64,000 bases of DNA, taken from Cycas panzhihuaensis. Lineage: Eukaryota > Cycadophyta. The stretch's first letter is position 1, and every line of letters begins with the position of its first letter. A program made the position numbers and the translations under genes. Positions 19,287-30,227 of this stretch are shown one piece after another. Below the pieces are notes generated by a model. That model ran no database searches and was not told the origin of the DNA. It worked only from the letters and a program-made list of their open reading frames with translations. Where the stretch lies: positions 34,293,741 through 34,357,740 of the forward strand of contig CM041465.1 of assembly GCA_023213395.1 (NCBI GenBank), read 5' to 3'.

Positions 19287-20457
19287 ATGGTATCATCATC
19301 ATCCTCGTCTACTACAAATCAATTGGTGATTTCTAAATTTGATGATAAGAACTATTTCATATCGTCAAGAAGAATCAAGCCTATTTTATTTATAAGAGAA
19401 TTATGGAAAATTATTTTTGAAGGCTATATAGTTCTTTTTCTTATCTTTCTTACAACTCAGTTGACTCTTGATAAAGAAAAATTTAAATTTGAGTTTGAAA
19501 AGAAAGATAGTGAAGCACTTTCTTTCATTTCTTCTATTATTGATGATGTAAACTTTTTTTGTATTTGTAATGTTGTAACTTCTTATGATGTATGGAATAT
19601 TTTAAAAATTTTATTTGAAGAAGCATTAGTATTAGACTTTAGAATTTGAGAAGGAATTTTAAAAATATTAAGATGTCTACTTCTAAATCCATCAATGACT
19701 TTGTTACTAGAGTTCAGGATGTGGTTAATCAAATGAGCTCTTTAGGTAAAATTTTTTTTGAACAAAGAGTTATAGAAAAAATTCTTACGAGTATTATAAA
19801 AATCAAGAAATTTAAGAATATTACTACAACAATTAAAGTGATAAAGGACTTATTAACCTTGAAGAATTATGGGTTATTTTCCATGTTGCTTACAGTTGAA
19901 GAAAAACATAAGAGTTTAATTGAAAATTTAGAGCAAGCTTTTGCATCTAACACAAGCTTAAGGGAGATATTTAAGAGACCACAAAGATAATAATCAATAC
20001 AAGGATCTTTTAGACAAGAGTAAGCATCAACATCAAATTTTGGGAAAGGTAAAACATCAAGTTTTGAATAAAGACAAGAATAATTTTAGTCATCAGTTTA
20101 GTCATCAAGAGGAAGATCTTAGGTAGAAGTCCCATGCAATGAAGAGAAAGAAGTTCATCTCAAGGAAGAGGAAGAGGAATAAGTCCATCTCAAGGAAAAG
20201 CTAGAGGGAGAGGCTTTTATTATAAATATGAAATGCAAGAACTTTTATCTTATGAATATCAAAGGAATGATTTAGCCAACACAATCACTGATAACTCAAG
20301 GAATGAAAATCTTTTCTATATTGGTTTAAATGTTCATTCTTTTAATGATCAAAGTGATGAGTGGCATATTAATTTTGGATGGTCCATATATATATCCTAT
20401 AATTCTAAGTTATTTTTAAACTTAAGGAATACAAGGAATAAAGAAAAGCCATTTTAG
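19287..20457 (+). pseudogene. Copia relic G: gag and start of protease
   Basis: Two overlapping open stretches (19287-19649 and 19646-19990) make up a UBN2-type gag broken by a frameshift near 19648. The ATG at 19287 opens with a serine-rich N-terminus, then VISKFDDKNYFISSRRIKP. The second stretch has SINDFVTRVQDVVNQMSSLG and LLTVEEKHKSLIENLEQAF. Arg/Gly-rich sequence follows near 20130-20215, and the protease start reads DEWHINFGWSIYISYNS near 20350, where the D-S-G has become N-F-G. Gag builds the particle and protease processes it; both are inactive here. Confidence 0.82.
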
Positions 20458-20927
20458 GTAATGACAATACTCAAGAAATTCAAGGACAAGGAGTTGTATT
20501 CATTCAAATAAATAGTGGAGAATATAAAATAATCTAAAATATATTACTTATTACTTGATTGAATAAGAACTTATTATTTATTGGACAAATGATGGAATAA
20601 CAATACAAGTCATTATTTTATAATGATGAATGTAAAACCAGTGATAAGTTGAATAATGACATGATTGCTGCTAAAAGTCAAATGAATAAGCATAGATTAT
20701 TTAAACTTGTGCTTTATCCACAAATTCGAGTCTCAAATACTTAGATTTAGATGAGAACATACTTTGGCATCATTAATTTGGACATCAAAATTATGGTAGT
20801 CATATTACTTTAAGAAAGAAAGAAATGGTTACAAGACTTCTATTTATACGAAGTAATAATAATGTAGATGAAGGTTGTATTTATGACAAATAACATAGAG
20901 AAAGTTCTTTAAAATTTAAATTCTAAT
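20458..20927 (+). pseudogene. Copia relic G: protease end and pre-integrase, left of insertion
   Basis: Coding is weakly readable (for example NIEKVL near 20890, matching the usual Copia H-x-E-S-F segment). It is cut at about 20927 by chromovirus F and continues at 25069. Stops and frameshifts are frequent. Confidence 0.6.
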
Positions 20928-21378
20928 TATTTCAAGCCAATTGAGAACCAATTAGCTAACTTCTATGCTAGTGTTCTGGCTGACTTACAGGTAGACTATA
21001 CTCCTAGTAATCACCTAGTTCTAGCCAACTTCATTAAAGAGATATCAAGCAGCTATATATAGGGTTCTAAGGCCTCATTTCTAGGTATCTTAGTAAGTTG
21101 TTTCCTAGCTTTTGCTCAGCCTTAGTGCTGTAATTAGCTTGGCCTTTTTTGGCTATAATCTTTGGAGGTTCCCTTACCTCGAAGAGGGAAGTTTGCTTCA
21201 ACCATTCAACTTATACTTTTAATATCTATAGTGTATCCTTTTTATAGAAGTATTCTCACCCATGGTGGTATTTTTGGTTAATCTTTATTATTATCTTCTA
21301 CCAATTCCTAGCATAATTGTTATTTTTCAAGGGATTTCAAGAAGAATTTTTGAGACAAGGTGAGAATTATTACTTCCA
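20928..21378 (+). repeat. 5' LTR of element F
   Basis: It is collinear with 24637-25068, with shared blocks such as CTATACTCCTAGTAATCACC, TTCTAAGGCCTCATTTCTAG and AGCATAATTGTTATTTTTCA. It ends ATTACTTCCA before the primer site. A candidate TATA box (CTATATATAGGG) is at 21053-21064. Confidence 0.85.
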
Positions 21379-21392
21379 ATAGTATCAAATCT
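21379..21392 (+). promoter_or_regulatory. Primer-binding site of element F (decayed)
   Basis: ATAGTATCAAATC follows the LTR and resembles TTGGTATCAGAGC, the tRNA-iMet site used by chromoviruses. Confidence 0.55.
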
Positions 21393-22320
21393 TTGTTTTG
21401 AAGTAAGTATTTGAAGATAGTATGTAAAAATTGTTTTGAATCCCATCCCCCCAAGGATGGAACTAAGATTAGGCAGAAAAGTAGACCCACTAATAGTAAT
21501 AAAAAATATGAACAAAATAAGTTGAGTCGAATATCTCAAAAAGGGAACCTATTTCAAATGTAGAGAAAAGTGGAATAAAGATCACTAATGTTTAACAAAG
21601 AAGGTACTTATGATCAACAATGATGAAATGAAAATACTAAATGAAGAAAAGGAAGAAGAAAATCAAATCCAAAATGAGGAAGAAGAAGTAGATAAACTTT
21701 TAGAAGTTGATATGGAGAATGTCCAAATTTCACTACAAGTCATAACTAAACAAAGTGTTACACCCCAAACCCTTAGATTGTAATGGATGATCAAAGGAGC
21801 TCTAGTCACAATACTTATGGATAGTGACAACACTCACAACTTCATTATCAAGGCCATAATAAAGAAGCTAAGACTAAAGATATAATCCTTGAATATATTT
21901 TAAGTATCTATTATGAATAGAAAGGCCACTCCTTGTGGAGCCTATTGTTAGAAGGTGAATCTCCAAATTAGAGACTATTCGATAAATACATGCATGTCTG
22001 TGATTCCTATAGGAGGAGTAGACACAATCTTAGGGATTCAGTGGTTACAGACATTGGGTAATATAGTTACCAACTATATAGCCTGATTCACATGCTTTTG
22101 TTAGAAAGGGCACAAATACATATTGTAGGCACCTCCCACACCTCCAATACAACTGATATATTTGCATCGCATGGAAAAGATATTGAAGAAGAATCCATCT
22201 ACTTACATATTAACATATTATAAGATAACAATAGAAGATGTACTAACTAAAGTACAAAAGATCATAAATGAATGTAGAGTAGTATTTGAAGAACACCAAT
22301 GGCTTCCCCCATAATGGTAC
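21393..22320 (+). pseudogene. Gypsy gag remnant and protease of element F
   Basis: Only the end of gag is visible: a zinc-knuckle remnant YFKCREKWNKDH at about 21550-21590 with the first cysteines partly lost. An acidic K/E-rich stretch follows (21640-21720). The retropepsin motif reads MDSDNTHNFIIKAIIKKL near 21816-21870, with D-S-G-A changed to D-S-D-N. Later GGVDTILGIQWLQTLG at 22010-22060 matches the second conserved protease motif. Most of the usual gag is absent. Several stops are present. Confidence 0.7.
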
Positions 22321-22890
22321 TATCAACATTCCATTGAGTTAGCATATGGAGAAACCCCAACAAATATTTGACCCTACAAATACCCCTATCATTTAAAGAA
22401 AGAAATTTAAAATGTTGTAAGGGAATTATTAAATCAAGGATATATTATAACAAGTTCAATCCCATTTGTATCACTAGTCATAGTCAATCCCAAAAAGGAT
22501 GGATCATATCATATGTGTATGGATTATCAAGGTTTAAACAAACTAATAGTAAATAATCATTATCCTGTTCTATGGATAGATGATCTATTAGATGAAATAT
22601 GCATGGCATGATATTTTTTAAAAATTGACCTATGATTAGGATATTATCAAATTCACATAAGAGAGGAAGATATATACAAATAATGTTTTATACTTATGAG
22701 GGACTTTTTGAGTTCAAAGTCATGTTATTTGGATTAGCGAATACCCTAGCAGCTTTTTAGAGCACTATGAACTTGATCCTTAAACCATTTCTATGAAAAT
22801 TTATGTTAGTCTTCTTCAATGACATTTTGATATATAACAAAACATAGGAGGAGAATGGTCATGATCCTAGTTTAGCAACCTGAGATTTCT
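22321..22890 (+). pseudogene. Gypsy reverse transcriptase of element F
   Basis: The readable motifs are VVRELLNQGYIITSSIPFV, VNPKKDGSYHMCMDYQGLNK and NNHYPVLWIDDLLDE (22410-22600), then LKIDLLGYYQIHIREED with a stop inside. The catalytic YVDD region near 22815 reads FFNDILIY-like in a shifted frame, so the second half is badly decayed. RT copies the element RNA. The order and spacing fit a chromovirus. Confidence 0.78.
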
Positions 22891-23300
22891 CACAAGCATT
22901 CATTTTATGATGCAACACTTCAAGATTCAGAATAGAGGTAGTCTTAATTCAAAAATAATGATCAATCACTTATGAAAGTAGGAAATTGAATAAATAGGAG
23001 AAGTTGAAACCTATTTATAACTAAGAAATATTGGTGATCATGTATTCCATATACCAATGGTGATAATACTTATTGGGTAATAAGTTTATAGTTTAGACAT
23101 ATCATGACAGTCTCAAATACTTCTTAAATTACAAGACATTATTAGATGAACAATAGAAATAGGTTAGCAAACTTCAAAAATTTAATTTCAATATAGTATA
23201 CAAGAAGGGTAAATGAATGTTATTATAGATACTCTCTTAAGACTACCCAAGGATAACAACAAAGAGGTTTCATTGAAAGCAATATCAGTAACCATCCCAA
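22891..23300 (+). pseudogene. Gypsy RNase H of element F
   Basis: Weak coding can be read (LITYESRKLN-like near 22960 and QKFNFNIVYKKGK near 23175-23215). The second is the usual RNase H end before the integrase. Many stops; no catalytic residue can be placed with confidence. Confidence 0.55.
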
Positions 23301-24636
23301 TTAGACTTAAGAATTAATCAAAGACTATAAGATTGATCCACCTTCATAGAAGATATTAGGAGAGATTAAGGAGAATTAATTTTGAGAAAGGGAAAGATAT
23401 TTATCCTAACAACTTCCAAATTAAAGGTGGTCATATTAGAAGAAGCCCACTCAGTACCAACAACAGGACATATAGGAATAGATAAAACATATTAGAAGGT
23501 ACAAATTTTATTTTATTAGAAGGGAATGAAAATAAATGTCCTTAAATATATATCTAAATATGATTCATGTTAACAAAATAAGAGCAAACGTGTAAAAAGT
23601 CTAGGATTACTACAATCATTACCCATTTCACATAAGAAATGGGAAGAAATCTCAATGGACTTTATCATGAGAGTTCCATGATCTGAAGGGAAAGACACCA
23701 TTTTTATAGTAGTAGATAGGCTAACCAAATACATATATTTCAAGAGCACATAATCAATAACAAAAGCAAGTCAGATAGTAGAAATATACATGAAAGAGAT
23801 ACATCATCTGCATGGATTTCCTAAGATTGTAATACAACATATCACCTATAATCAAATGGTTGGGTAGAGGTAGCCAACAAACACCTAGAAGGAAACTGGA
23901 GGAACTTTTCTTCTAATAAGCAAACTCAATAGCATAAATGGCTCCATTTAGATAAATGGTGGTACAATACCACTTATCACATAACAACAAAAATGACATC
24001 CTTCTAGACATTATATGGGTATGAGATGTTGTCTATACTCACATGGATAAAAGTATCACAAGTATAATTAGTACGTGAATAATATGAACATGTGAAAGAA
24101 ATAATACATATTTTAAAAGATAATTTGAATACAACAAGGAATAGAATGAAGCAATAGGATGACATCAAAAGATATGAAAGGAGCCTCATAACAGGAGATT
24201 AGATCTTTCTAAGACTCCAACCTTATAAGCAATCATCAATAAAACAAACAAATAGACAAAAGTTAGCACCTCAATATTTTAGATCTTGTCAAGTTAGTAG
24301 AAAAACTAGAGAAGTAGCTTATCAATTAACATCACTACTTGGAAGAAAGATCCATATTATTTTTCATGTATCTTACCTTAAAAAGAAGGCAGGGAAAAAG
24401 ATAAGTCCTTAGACAATAGTCCCTGACCTATATAAAGAAGGGAAGATTATTGTCGATCCATAGGGGATTTTATAAATATGAACAAAAGAATTACAATCTA
24501 GGAAGGTCAAAGAATACCTCATTAATTGGAAAACTTTATACTCAAAAGATGCAATATAGGAATCAAAAGAATGGATATAAAAGCACCCAAATTTACCCAT
24601 GCTTCAAGGGAAAAGTAGGTTTTGAGCAGAGGGACT
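23301..24636 (+). pseudogene. Gypsy integrase and chromodomain-like end of element F
   Basis: Integrase motifs are VILEEAHSVPTTGHIGIDKT near 23420-23490 (zinc-binding segment), then WEEISMDFIMRVP and IFIVVDRLTKYIYF at 23640-23745 with the first catalytic D, and LHGFPKIVIQHIT near 23810. Near 24340-24380 comes FHVSYLKKKAGKKI, and at 24490-24620 a chromodomain remnant (LQSRKVKEYLINWKTLYSKD and further WI-KHPNLPMLQGKV). The chromodomain targets new copies to particular chromatin. A purine-rich stretch (GAGCAGAGGGAC, 24624-24635) is the likely polypurine tract. Confidence 0.78.
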
Positions 24637-25068
24637 TGTTGTAAGCCAATTGGTTGACTTCTATACCAGTGTTCTAGTTGATTTACATGCAGACTATACT
24701 CCTAGTAATCACCTAGTTTTGGCCAACTTGATTATCAAGTGACTATATATATAGGATTCTAAGGCCTCATTTCTAGGTATCTTAGCGAGTTATTTCCTAG
24801 ATTTTTCTTGGCCTTAGTGCTATAATTAACTCAACATTTTTAGGCTATAATCTTTAGAGGTTTCCTCACCTCAAAGAGGAAATTTTGCTTTAACCATCCA
24901 ACTTATACTTTTAATATTAGTAGTGTATCATTTTTATAGAAGTATTCTCATGTATGGAGGTATTTTGGTCAATCACTACTACTATATTCTACTAATTCCT
25001 AGCATAATTATTATTTTTCAAGGGATTTCAAAAAGAATTTCTGAGATAGGGTGAGAATTATTACTTCA
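24637..25068 (+). repeat. 3' LTR of element F
   Basis: It begins TGTTGTAAGCC after a purine-rich tract and ends ATTACTTCA. It is similar to 20928-21378 along its whole length. The coding of relic G resumes directly after it. Confidence 0.85.
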
Positions 25069-25860
25069 AGTTATATTAGAGTGTTTTACTAATCTAGATA
25101 TCCATTATAGTTAGTGCATGCTAATTTATGTGGTCTAATGAGGATACTTACATTTGAAAATTCCATGTTCTTCTTGATACTTGTTGATGATTTTACAAGG
25201 AAAATTAGGGCATATTTTTTCAAAATAAAAATCTATTTTTTTTTTAGATTTATCAAATTCAAAGTAATAGCTAAATGAAAAGTAGCTACAAGTTATAGAT
25301 TCTTCATTCAGATAATAAGGGAGAGTTCATCTCAAATGATTTTGAAAACTTCTACAATAATGGAGGAATAAGAAGATAGTTCATAACTTTTTACATGTCT
25401 TAGCAAAATAGAGTTGTTAAAAGGAAACTTAGAATAATTGTTAAAATGATTAGATGTATGCTTAAGTGTAAAGAAATTAGTGATAAATACTAGGCTAGAG
25501 CAATAAGCATTGTAGTGTATTTATTGAATATAAGTCTTATTAAAGCATTAGAGGACTTAACTCTAGAAAATGTTTATACTGGTTACAAACCAAACGTATC
25601 TAACTTGAAAACCTTTTGTTATATTGCTTATGCATATGTTCCTAATGAGAAAAGTTCAAAGATGAAAACTAAAAGTGTTAAATATATTTTCATAGGCTAT
25701 TCAAGTGAACAAAAAGCCTATGAGTTATTTGATCTAATAATAAAGAAATTCTTTATGAGTAAAGATGTGATCTTTGATGAAAAATGTAATATTCAAACTC
25801 AAAGTTGATAAAGGTAAATAGGTTATAGTTGAAGTTAAGTCATAATCAAATCAACCTTTA
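25069..25860 (+). pseudogene. Copia relic G: integrase, right of insertion
   Basis: The reading resumes with a LVHANLCGLM segment near 25115 and FFLILVDDFTRK at 25175-25200 (first catalytic aspartate). The open frame 25515-25808 carries the C-terminal part: YLLNISLIKALEDLTLENV, GYKPNVSNLKTFCYIAYAYV, KYIFIGYSSEQKAYELFD and MSKDVIFDEK. These are typical Copia integrase C-terminal motifs. The central part has stops and a frameshift. Integrase would insert the DNA copy; this one is dead. Confidence 0.82.
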
Positions 25861-26059
25861 TCTTTAATTTCGAGTTCAAGCTTAATTCCAAACTTGAGTT
25901 GGACTCTACATTCTTCAATAAGCTCAAGTCAAGAACAAGTTAAAGGTCCAAAATGGCTCATTAAATATCATAATCCAAATATAATGCTTGATAGAAAATT
26001 TGAGAAAATATTAATAAGATCACAAACAAGAGTCAATTATTCTTTAATGAGTTAACTGA

Positions 26060-26990
26060 TAGAAAATAATGAACCTTAATAATTTGAAGAAGCTATTAAA
26101 AATGAAGGTCAAATTAAAGCAATGGAAACTAAATATAATGTTTTATATAAAAATGGAACATGGGAATTGGTAGAGTTACCTGCTAACAAAGAAATAATTA
26201 GAACTAAGTAGGTATACAAAACTAAATATAAAGTTAATGGTTTAGTTGATAAATACAAAGCAACACTTATTACAAAAGGTTTTACTTAATAAGAAGGCAT
26301 AGATTATGAAGAAAGCATTACTCCTATTTCTAGAATAGACATAATCATGAGTGTCTTATCTTTTGTTGCTCACTAAGGATGGACTATATATATTAGATGG
26401 ATGTAGAGTCAATATTTTTTAACAAATATACTGATAAGGAAATTTATGTTTCTCAACTTAAGGTTTTGAAGTTGAAGGATGTGAACACTTGGTATGAAAA
26501 TTAAAGAAAGCCTTGTATGGATTAAAGCAAACTCCTAAATCTTAGTATTCCAAAATTAATAAGTATTTTCAACACAAAGGATATATGGAAAGCCCATTAG
26601 ACTCTAATCTATATATGAAGACTATAGGTACTTCAATTTTAATGATTGTTCTTTATTTTTATGATATCATCTATATAGAAAATAGTGATGAGATGCTTTA
26701 GGAATTCAATAAAGACATAAATTCAGAGATCAAGGTGATAAATTTAGGGTGATTACATTACTTTCTTGGTATTGAGATTTGGTAAAATGAAAATGACATT
26801 TGCATATCACAAAGAAAATATGCTATGGATATATTGAAGAAGCTCAACATGAGTAATTATAAATCAAAATCTACTCTTATTGAAGTTGGATTGATGTTTA
26901 CAGAATAGTAAAGATTTTGTTTTAGTTGATTTTACTTTGTATCATTAATCAATACGAAATTTGATTTATTTAACAAACACTTGACCATAT
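26060..26990 (+). pseudogene. Copia relic G: reverse transcriptase
   Basis: Motifs in order: NGTWELVELPANKEIIRTK (26154-26210), VYKTKYKVNGLVDKYKATL, GIDYEESITPISRIDIIMSV, a shifted QMDV-like segment at 26395, LKKALYGLKQTP-like at 26500-26530, and the catalytic region IVLYFYDIIYIENSDE at about 26645-26690, where YVDD has become FYDI. DLG-HYFLGIEIW-like and IHISQRKYAMDILKKLNMSNY-like readings follow. Decay includes many TAG stops and frameshifts. Confidence 0.8.
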
Positions 26991-27019
26991 ATAACATATA
27001 CAATAAATTTAACTTTTAA

Positions 27020-27581
27020 ATTCATATCAAATCCTAAGTAAGAATATTAGACTATAATAAAGAGAATTCTAAGATACATCAAAGGAACATTAAAGTATGG
27101 ATTATAGTATACTCCATTATATGAATGAAGATTGAATGGTTATACAGTTGCTAACTGGGTAGGGTATACATTCAACATTGATTTAGTGTTAATTACATGG
27201 AACATAAAGAAATAACCTATAATTTCATTATCTACAACTAAAGAAAAATATAAAGTAGTTAAAGCAGTAGCTCAAGAAGTATTTTGGATAAGAAGGATAC
27301 TACAAGAACTAGGACAACCCCTAAATGAACCTATAGTTATCTACTATGATAATCAAAGTATAATTCATATGAAAAAGAATTTGATTATGCATAGTAGAAT
27401 AAAACACATTGAATTTAACCATCACTACATTAAAGAGTTAATTCAACAAGGATAGACTGAACTTCATCACTTCAAGACTAAAGACCAAGTTGCAGATATT
27501 CTTATCAAGGCATTATCGAATATCAAGCATTGTCAACACAAATAAAATCTTTGATTTCTTCCAAATATGCATTTAGGGGAG
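27020..27581 (+). pseudogene. Copia relic G: RNase H and polypurine tract
   Basis: From about 27130 the reading GYTVANWVGYTFN (SDWAG motif lost), VLITWNIKK, ISLSTTKEKYKVVKAVAQE, VFWIRRILQELGQPLNEPI, YYDNQSIIHMKKNLIMHS and RIKHIEFNHHYIKELIQQG is nearly continuous to TKDQVADILIKALSNIKH at 27480-27530. It ends at a polypurine tract (TTTAGGGGAG, 27572-27581) before TATTAGAAAATAATG. Confidence 0.85.
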
Positions 27582-27855
27582 TATTAGAAAATAATGAAAA
27601 TTTATATACTTAAATGTGATCAATGATGTAAAAGATCATAAGTGATAGGCCATAGAAAAGATCAAATATGATTGGTTGTAAGTGAGGTATATGTTATTTT
27701 CATATACCCATAAAGTACTATATAAAGATGTGTATGATGTAATACATGCTAGAAAATATCATCATTTTGATGTTAATTTAATTGAAGATATCTTATGATA
27801 CCATATTGATCTTGGGCAAATCTTGTGTTGCTTAGTTTTCTTAATAAATAGAACC
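27582..27855 (+). repeat. 3' LTR of Copia relic G
   Basis: It starts TATTAGAAAATAATG right after the polypurine tract. It shares ordered short blocks with 18631-18890. The right end is approximate. A candidate TATA box is TATATAAAG at about 27720. Confidence 0.5.
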
Positions 27856-27969
27856 CTTAAGGGTGGGGGTTAGTCCCTATACTTATTTTATTCCCTTGAA
27901 ACAAGTTTTAAAAGAGAGGTATGGTACATTCTACTTAAAAAAGGATATTAAATCTAGAATTTTCCCCTC

Positions 27970-28740
27970 CACCTAATAAATAGTAAAATGAATAGGATAA
28001 TAGTCTAACATAACCATATTATTTATGGGTATGACTAATCTACTATCTTTTGATAGAATTTGGAACTAATAATCATTAGAAATAATGACCCCATCAAGTC
28101 CTTTTATGATCCTATGACATTTATCCCTAATATTGGACCATGTGAACCATAGATCATGGCCTTATTTTCTTCTACATGTATTTGGGTTATAAAACATCAA
28201 ACTAATTTTAAGTTTTAGTCATGAACATCATTCTTTATGGCATCATTGCATGGATTGCCACCACATTTATCCTCTTATGATTCCACCATGTTGAAATCAC
28301 CAGTGAACACCTAAAATGTTTTCAGAATATTTGCACTAAACCATGACCAAAGAGCCTCCCTTCCTAAAGGGTTATTAGAAGTATAAACATTAACCACATT
28401 AAGCATTAGGTTCTTAAGTCTAAGAATAAATCACATACAATGATTATCAAGGTTTGAACTTGACTATATGATATTCTTCCCTAGCTTAAGATCTAATAAA
28501 AGTGCATCTCCATCTCTTCCTTTTAAATGATTTATTAAAAAAATTGATGTAGATAGGCTACATATAATTCAATATAAATTTTAGTTTCTTACCAATATAA
28601 TTGACCTTTTGTATGTATACCATATCTAACATAGAGAATTTATATCCTATTCTCCTAAATACAACCATCTTGCATGGGCTAATAAGCCCCTCACATTCTA
28701 ACTAAGGGTATTCAATATGATCACTCTCAATTTTCATTCC
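27970..28740 (-). pseudogene. LINE endonuclease domain fragment
   Basis: LINE ORF2 begins with an AP-type endonuclease that nicks the target for reverse transcription. Read on the minus strand: an N-terminal NVRGLL segment near 28690, KGRDGDALLLDLKLGK near 28490-28530, VNVYTSNNPLGREALWSWF near 28340-28395, the core FTGDFNMVE near 28270-28300 (GDFN motif), CGGNPCNDA, and a late segment with SNDY and PINNMVMLDYYPIHF near 27980-28040. The reverse transcriptase that should follow (below 27970) is missing. Stops and shifts are common. Orientation and domain order are clear; the clade was not fixed. Confidence 0.75.
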
Positions 28741-28939
28741 TCTATATTTATTTTTTGGGATCAAGGTTAAGATTTTAAAATAATTCAAGGCTTATTCATG
28801 TTTCTTCTGTGATGAACTCAAAATTAAAATGGAAAGAAAGTTTTTGAATTATAACTAGTGTAGACTGTTAATAGTATGTGAGTGACAATATGTGTATTCG
28901 TAGCACTCCCCTCATTTCTATAGGAGCCAAAAGACATTG

Positions 28940-29170
28940 GGTAAGAAATTAAAGAATGAAGGATGCATCTATTGCCATCATCCATGCTAGGACCTCACCA
29001 CTAAAATCTAATTTTTTGTTATAACAATCCTGGATCAACTTCTCATTACCTTTAATCTTCTAAAAAACTTCTGATTTAAGATGAGTCTAGTCTGAAAGGC
29101 CCCAAAGAAACAATCTGAGGTAGATATGTTAACTCCTTGCCTTTGATCTCTAAAGTGTCTTTGGCAAAAA
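28940..29170 (-). pseudogene. DUF247 (UPF0481) plant protein fragment
   Basis: DUF247 proteins are a large plant family, mostly of unknown function. On the minus strand a frame reads KDTLEIKGKELTYLPQIVSL then GPFRLDSS at about 29085-29165, ending in a stop. After a frameshift the reading is KGNEKLIQDCYNKKLDFSGE, directly followed by VLAWMMAIDASFIL (28943-29045). The P-Q-VSLGP and C-Y-K-L-GE-LAWM-DASF motifs in that order fit the family N-terminal region, with 20-30 residues fewer between them than usual. It lies upstream of the LINE endonuclease on the same strand; whether the LINE carried it is unknown. Confidence 0.6.
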
Positions 29171-29303
29171 GAAGATGCAACTTACAGTGAAGCTAGTGTA
29201 ACCAAAGTTGGCATGAGTTTACCATGCCAATGAGAAGGTTCCATTTGGTGGAAAGCCAAGCAAGGATTTATTGAAGACTGCAGTATGAAGTCCATTGCCA
29301 CAT

Positions 29304-29440
29304 ATTTTCTTTTTCATTTTTTTTTTATTTTTTTTTTATTTTTTAAAGGAAGTAAACTTTGCCCCTGAGTGGAGACCCCTCGCCTCCCTCACCAAAGTCA
29401 TATGAGGGCGCCTATCGGTGCAATAAATCATACCTAATCC
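29304..29440 (-). repeat. A-rich tail and 3' end of a non-LTR retroelement (candidate)
   Basis: The plus strand has T-runs at 29304-29346, which on the minus strand is an A-rich tail (AAAAAATAAAAAAAAAATAA). Just before it on that strand is a GC-richer segment with GAGGGAGGCGAGGGGTCTCC (29370-29390), a type of end seen in plant LINE/SINE copies. The body of the element at higher coordinates is not recognised. Confidence 0.4.
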
Positions 29441-30012
29441 TAAGGCCACTAAAATGAATAAATTCTAAATTAAAATAAACTCATGATTTTAAATTCTAAT
29501 GAGTAAGCCTTTATATAGTGGCTTACTTTAATTATTTTTAATTATATTTGATATTAGTATTTTTCTTAGGTTATATGCATATAACTTTACTTTTATTATT
29601 TTAATATTTTTTAAATTTAATTTGAAGTTAGGTTTTTCTTTAGATATGAAAATGCAACATGCCCTCCCTTGTTGAAAAGGGGATCTCTTCCCTTAAAGAT
29701 CAAGTATAGGTAGTTTATTCTTCCACCATGATTCTCCTTCTACTTGAACCTTACACATGTTTTTAGGGGTTGGCCCTTTTTAAGCCACTTGGTCATGCCT
29801 AGGCCCTTCCTAATTTAGCAAATTCTCCCTTCTTAATTTGTTGGGTCCTCCATATATTTTTTAGCTTTAATGAATGCTAGGGATCATCTTTGGTGATTAG
29901 TGATTAATTATGACACCTTGTTAGTGAAGTGTATGTGTCTCTTAGAAGCTATTTATTTTATAAAGTAGCCTTGACTATGGAAGATTCAACATCCTTCTTC
30001 CTAAAATCCTTT
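29441..30012. other. AT-rich intergenic sequence
   Basis: No gene was recognised. It includes a perfect 8-base inverted pair AGTAAGCC/GGCTTACT at 29502-29509 and 29520-29527 around TTTATATAGT. The T/C-rich part 29690-29900 shows no coding in either strand. Confidence 0.4.
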
Positions 30013-30217
30013 TGTAGAATATAGGTGGGTTTTATTGATCCTTGAAACTGTTAAATTACACAGAATAATGGCTTGAATAAATAATATTTTTTTATTAATT
30101 AAATGACAAGGTCAATCATATATTTATAAATATTATGCATTAATGATAATATATCGATAAGCCAATATATAAACTCATATTATAAATATACCTATGGATG
30201 TGCATTACCTTCTAATA
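30013..30217 (-). repeat. 3' LTR of Copia relic H
   Basis: On the minus strand it starts TATTAGAAGGTAATGC directly after the polypurine tract TATAGGGGAG (30218-30227) and may end ATTCTACA at 30013. At about 205 bases it is short; the far end is uncertain. Confidence 0.5.
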
Positions 30218-30227
30218 CTCCCCTATA

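Larger units (their letters stand above)
20928..25068 (+). mobile_element. Chromovirus-type Gypsy element F, nested in Copia relic G
   Basis: Element F has paired LTRs (20928-21378 and 24637-25068), a primer site, a gag zinc-knuckle remnant, protease, RT, RNase H, integrase and a chromodomain-like end. The order RT-RNase H-integrase with a C-terminal chromodomain marks a plant chromovirus, probably the Tekay or Reina type. At 4.1 kb it is short because much of gag is missing. It interrupts G between the pre-integrase and integrase core. The 5-base target duplication is uncertain (ATTAT/GTTAT). It is heavily decayed and AT-rich. Confidence 0.85.

Noticed and set aside
24004-24189. Minus-strand frames in element F (also 24409-24600)
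   Set aside because: They are shadows of the Gypsy integrase and chromodomain-like region on the plus strand.
29370-29400. Possible tRNA-derived SINE promoter boxes near the A-rich tail
   Set aside because: No A-box and B-box pair with proper spacing could be found, so no SINE head is claimed.
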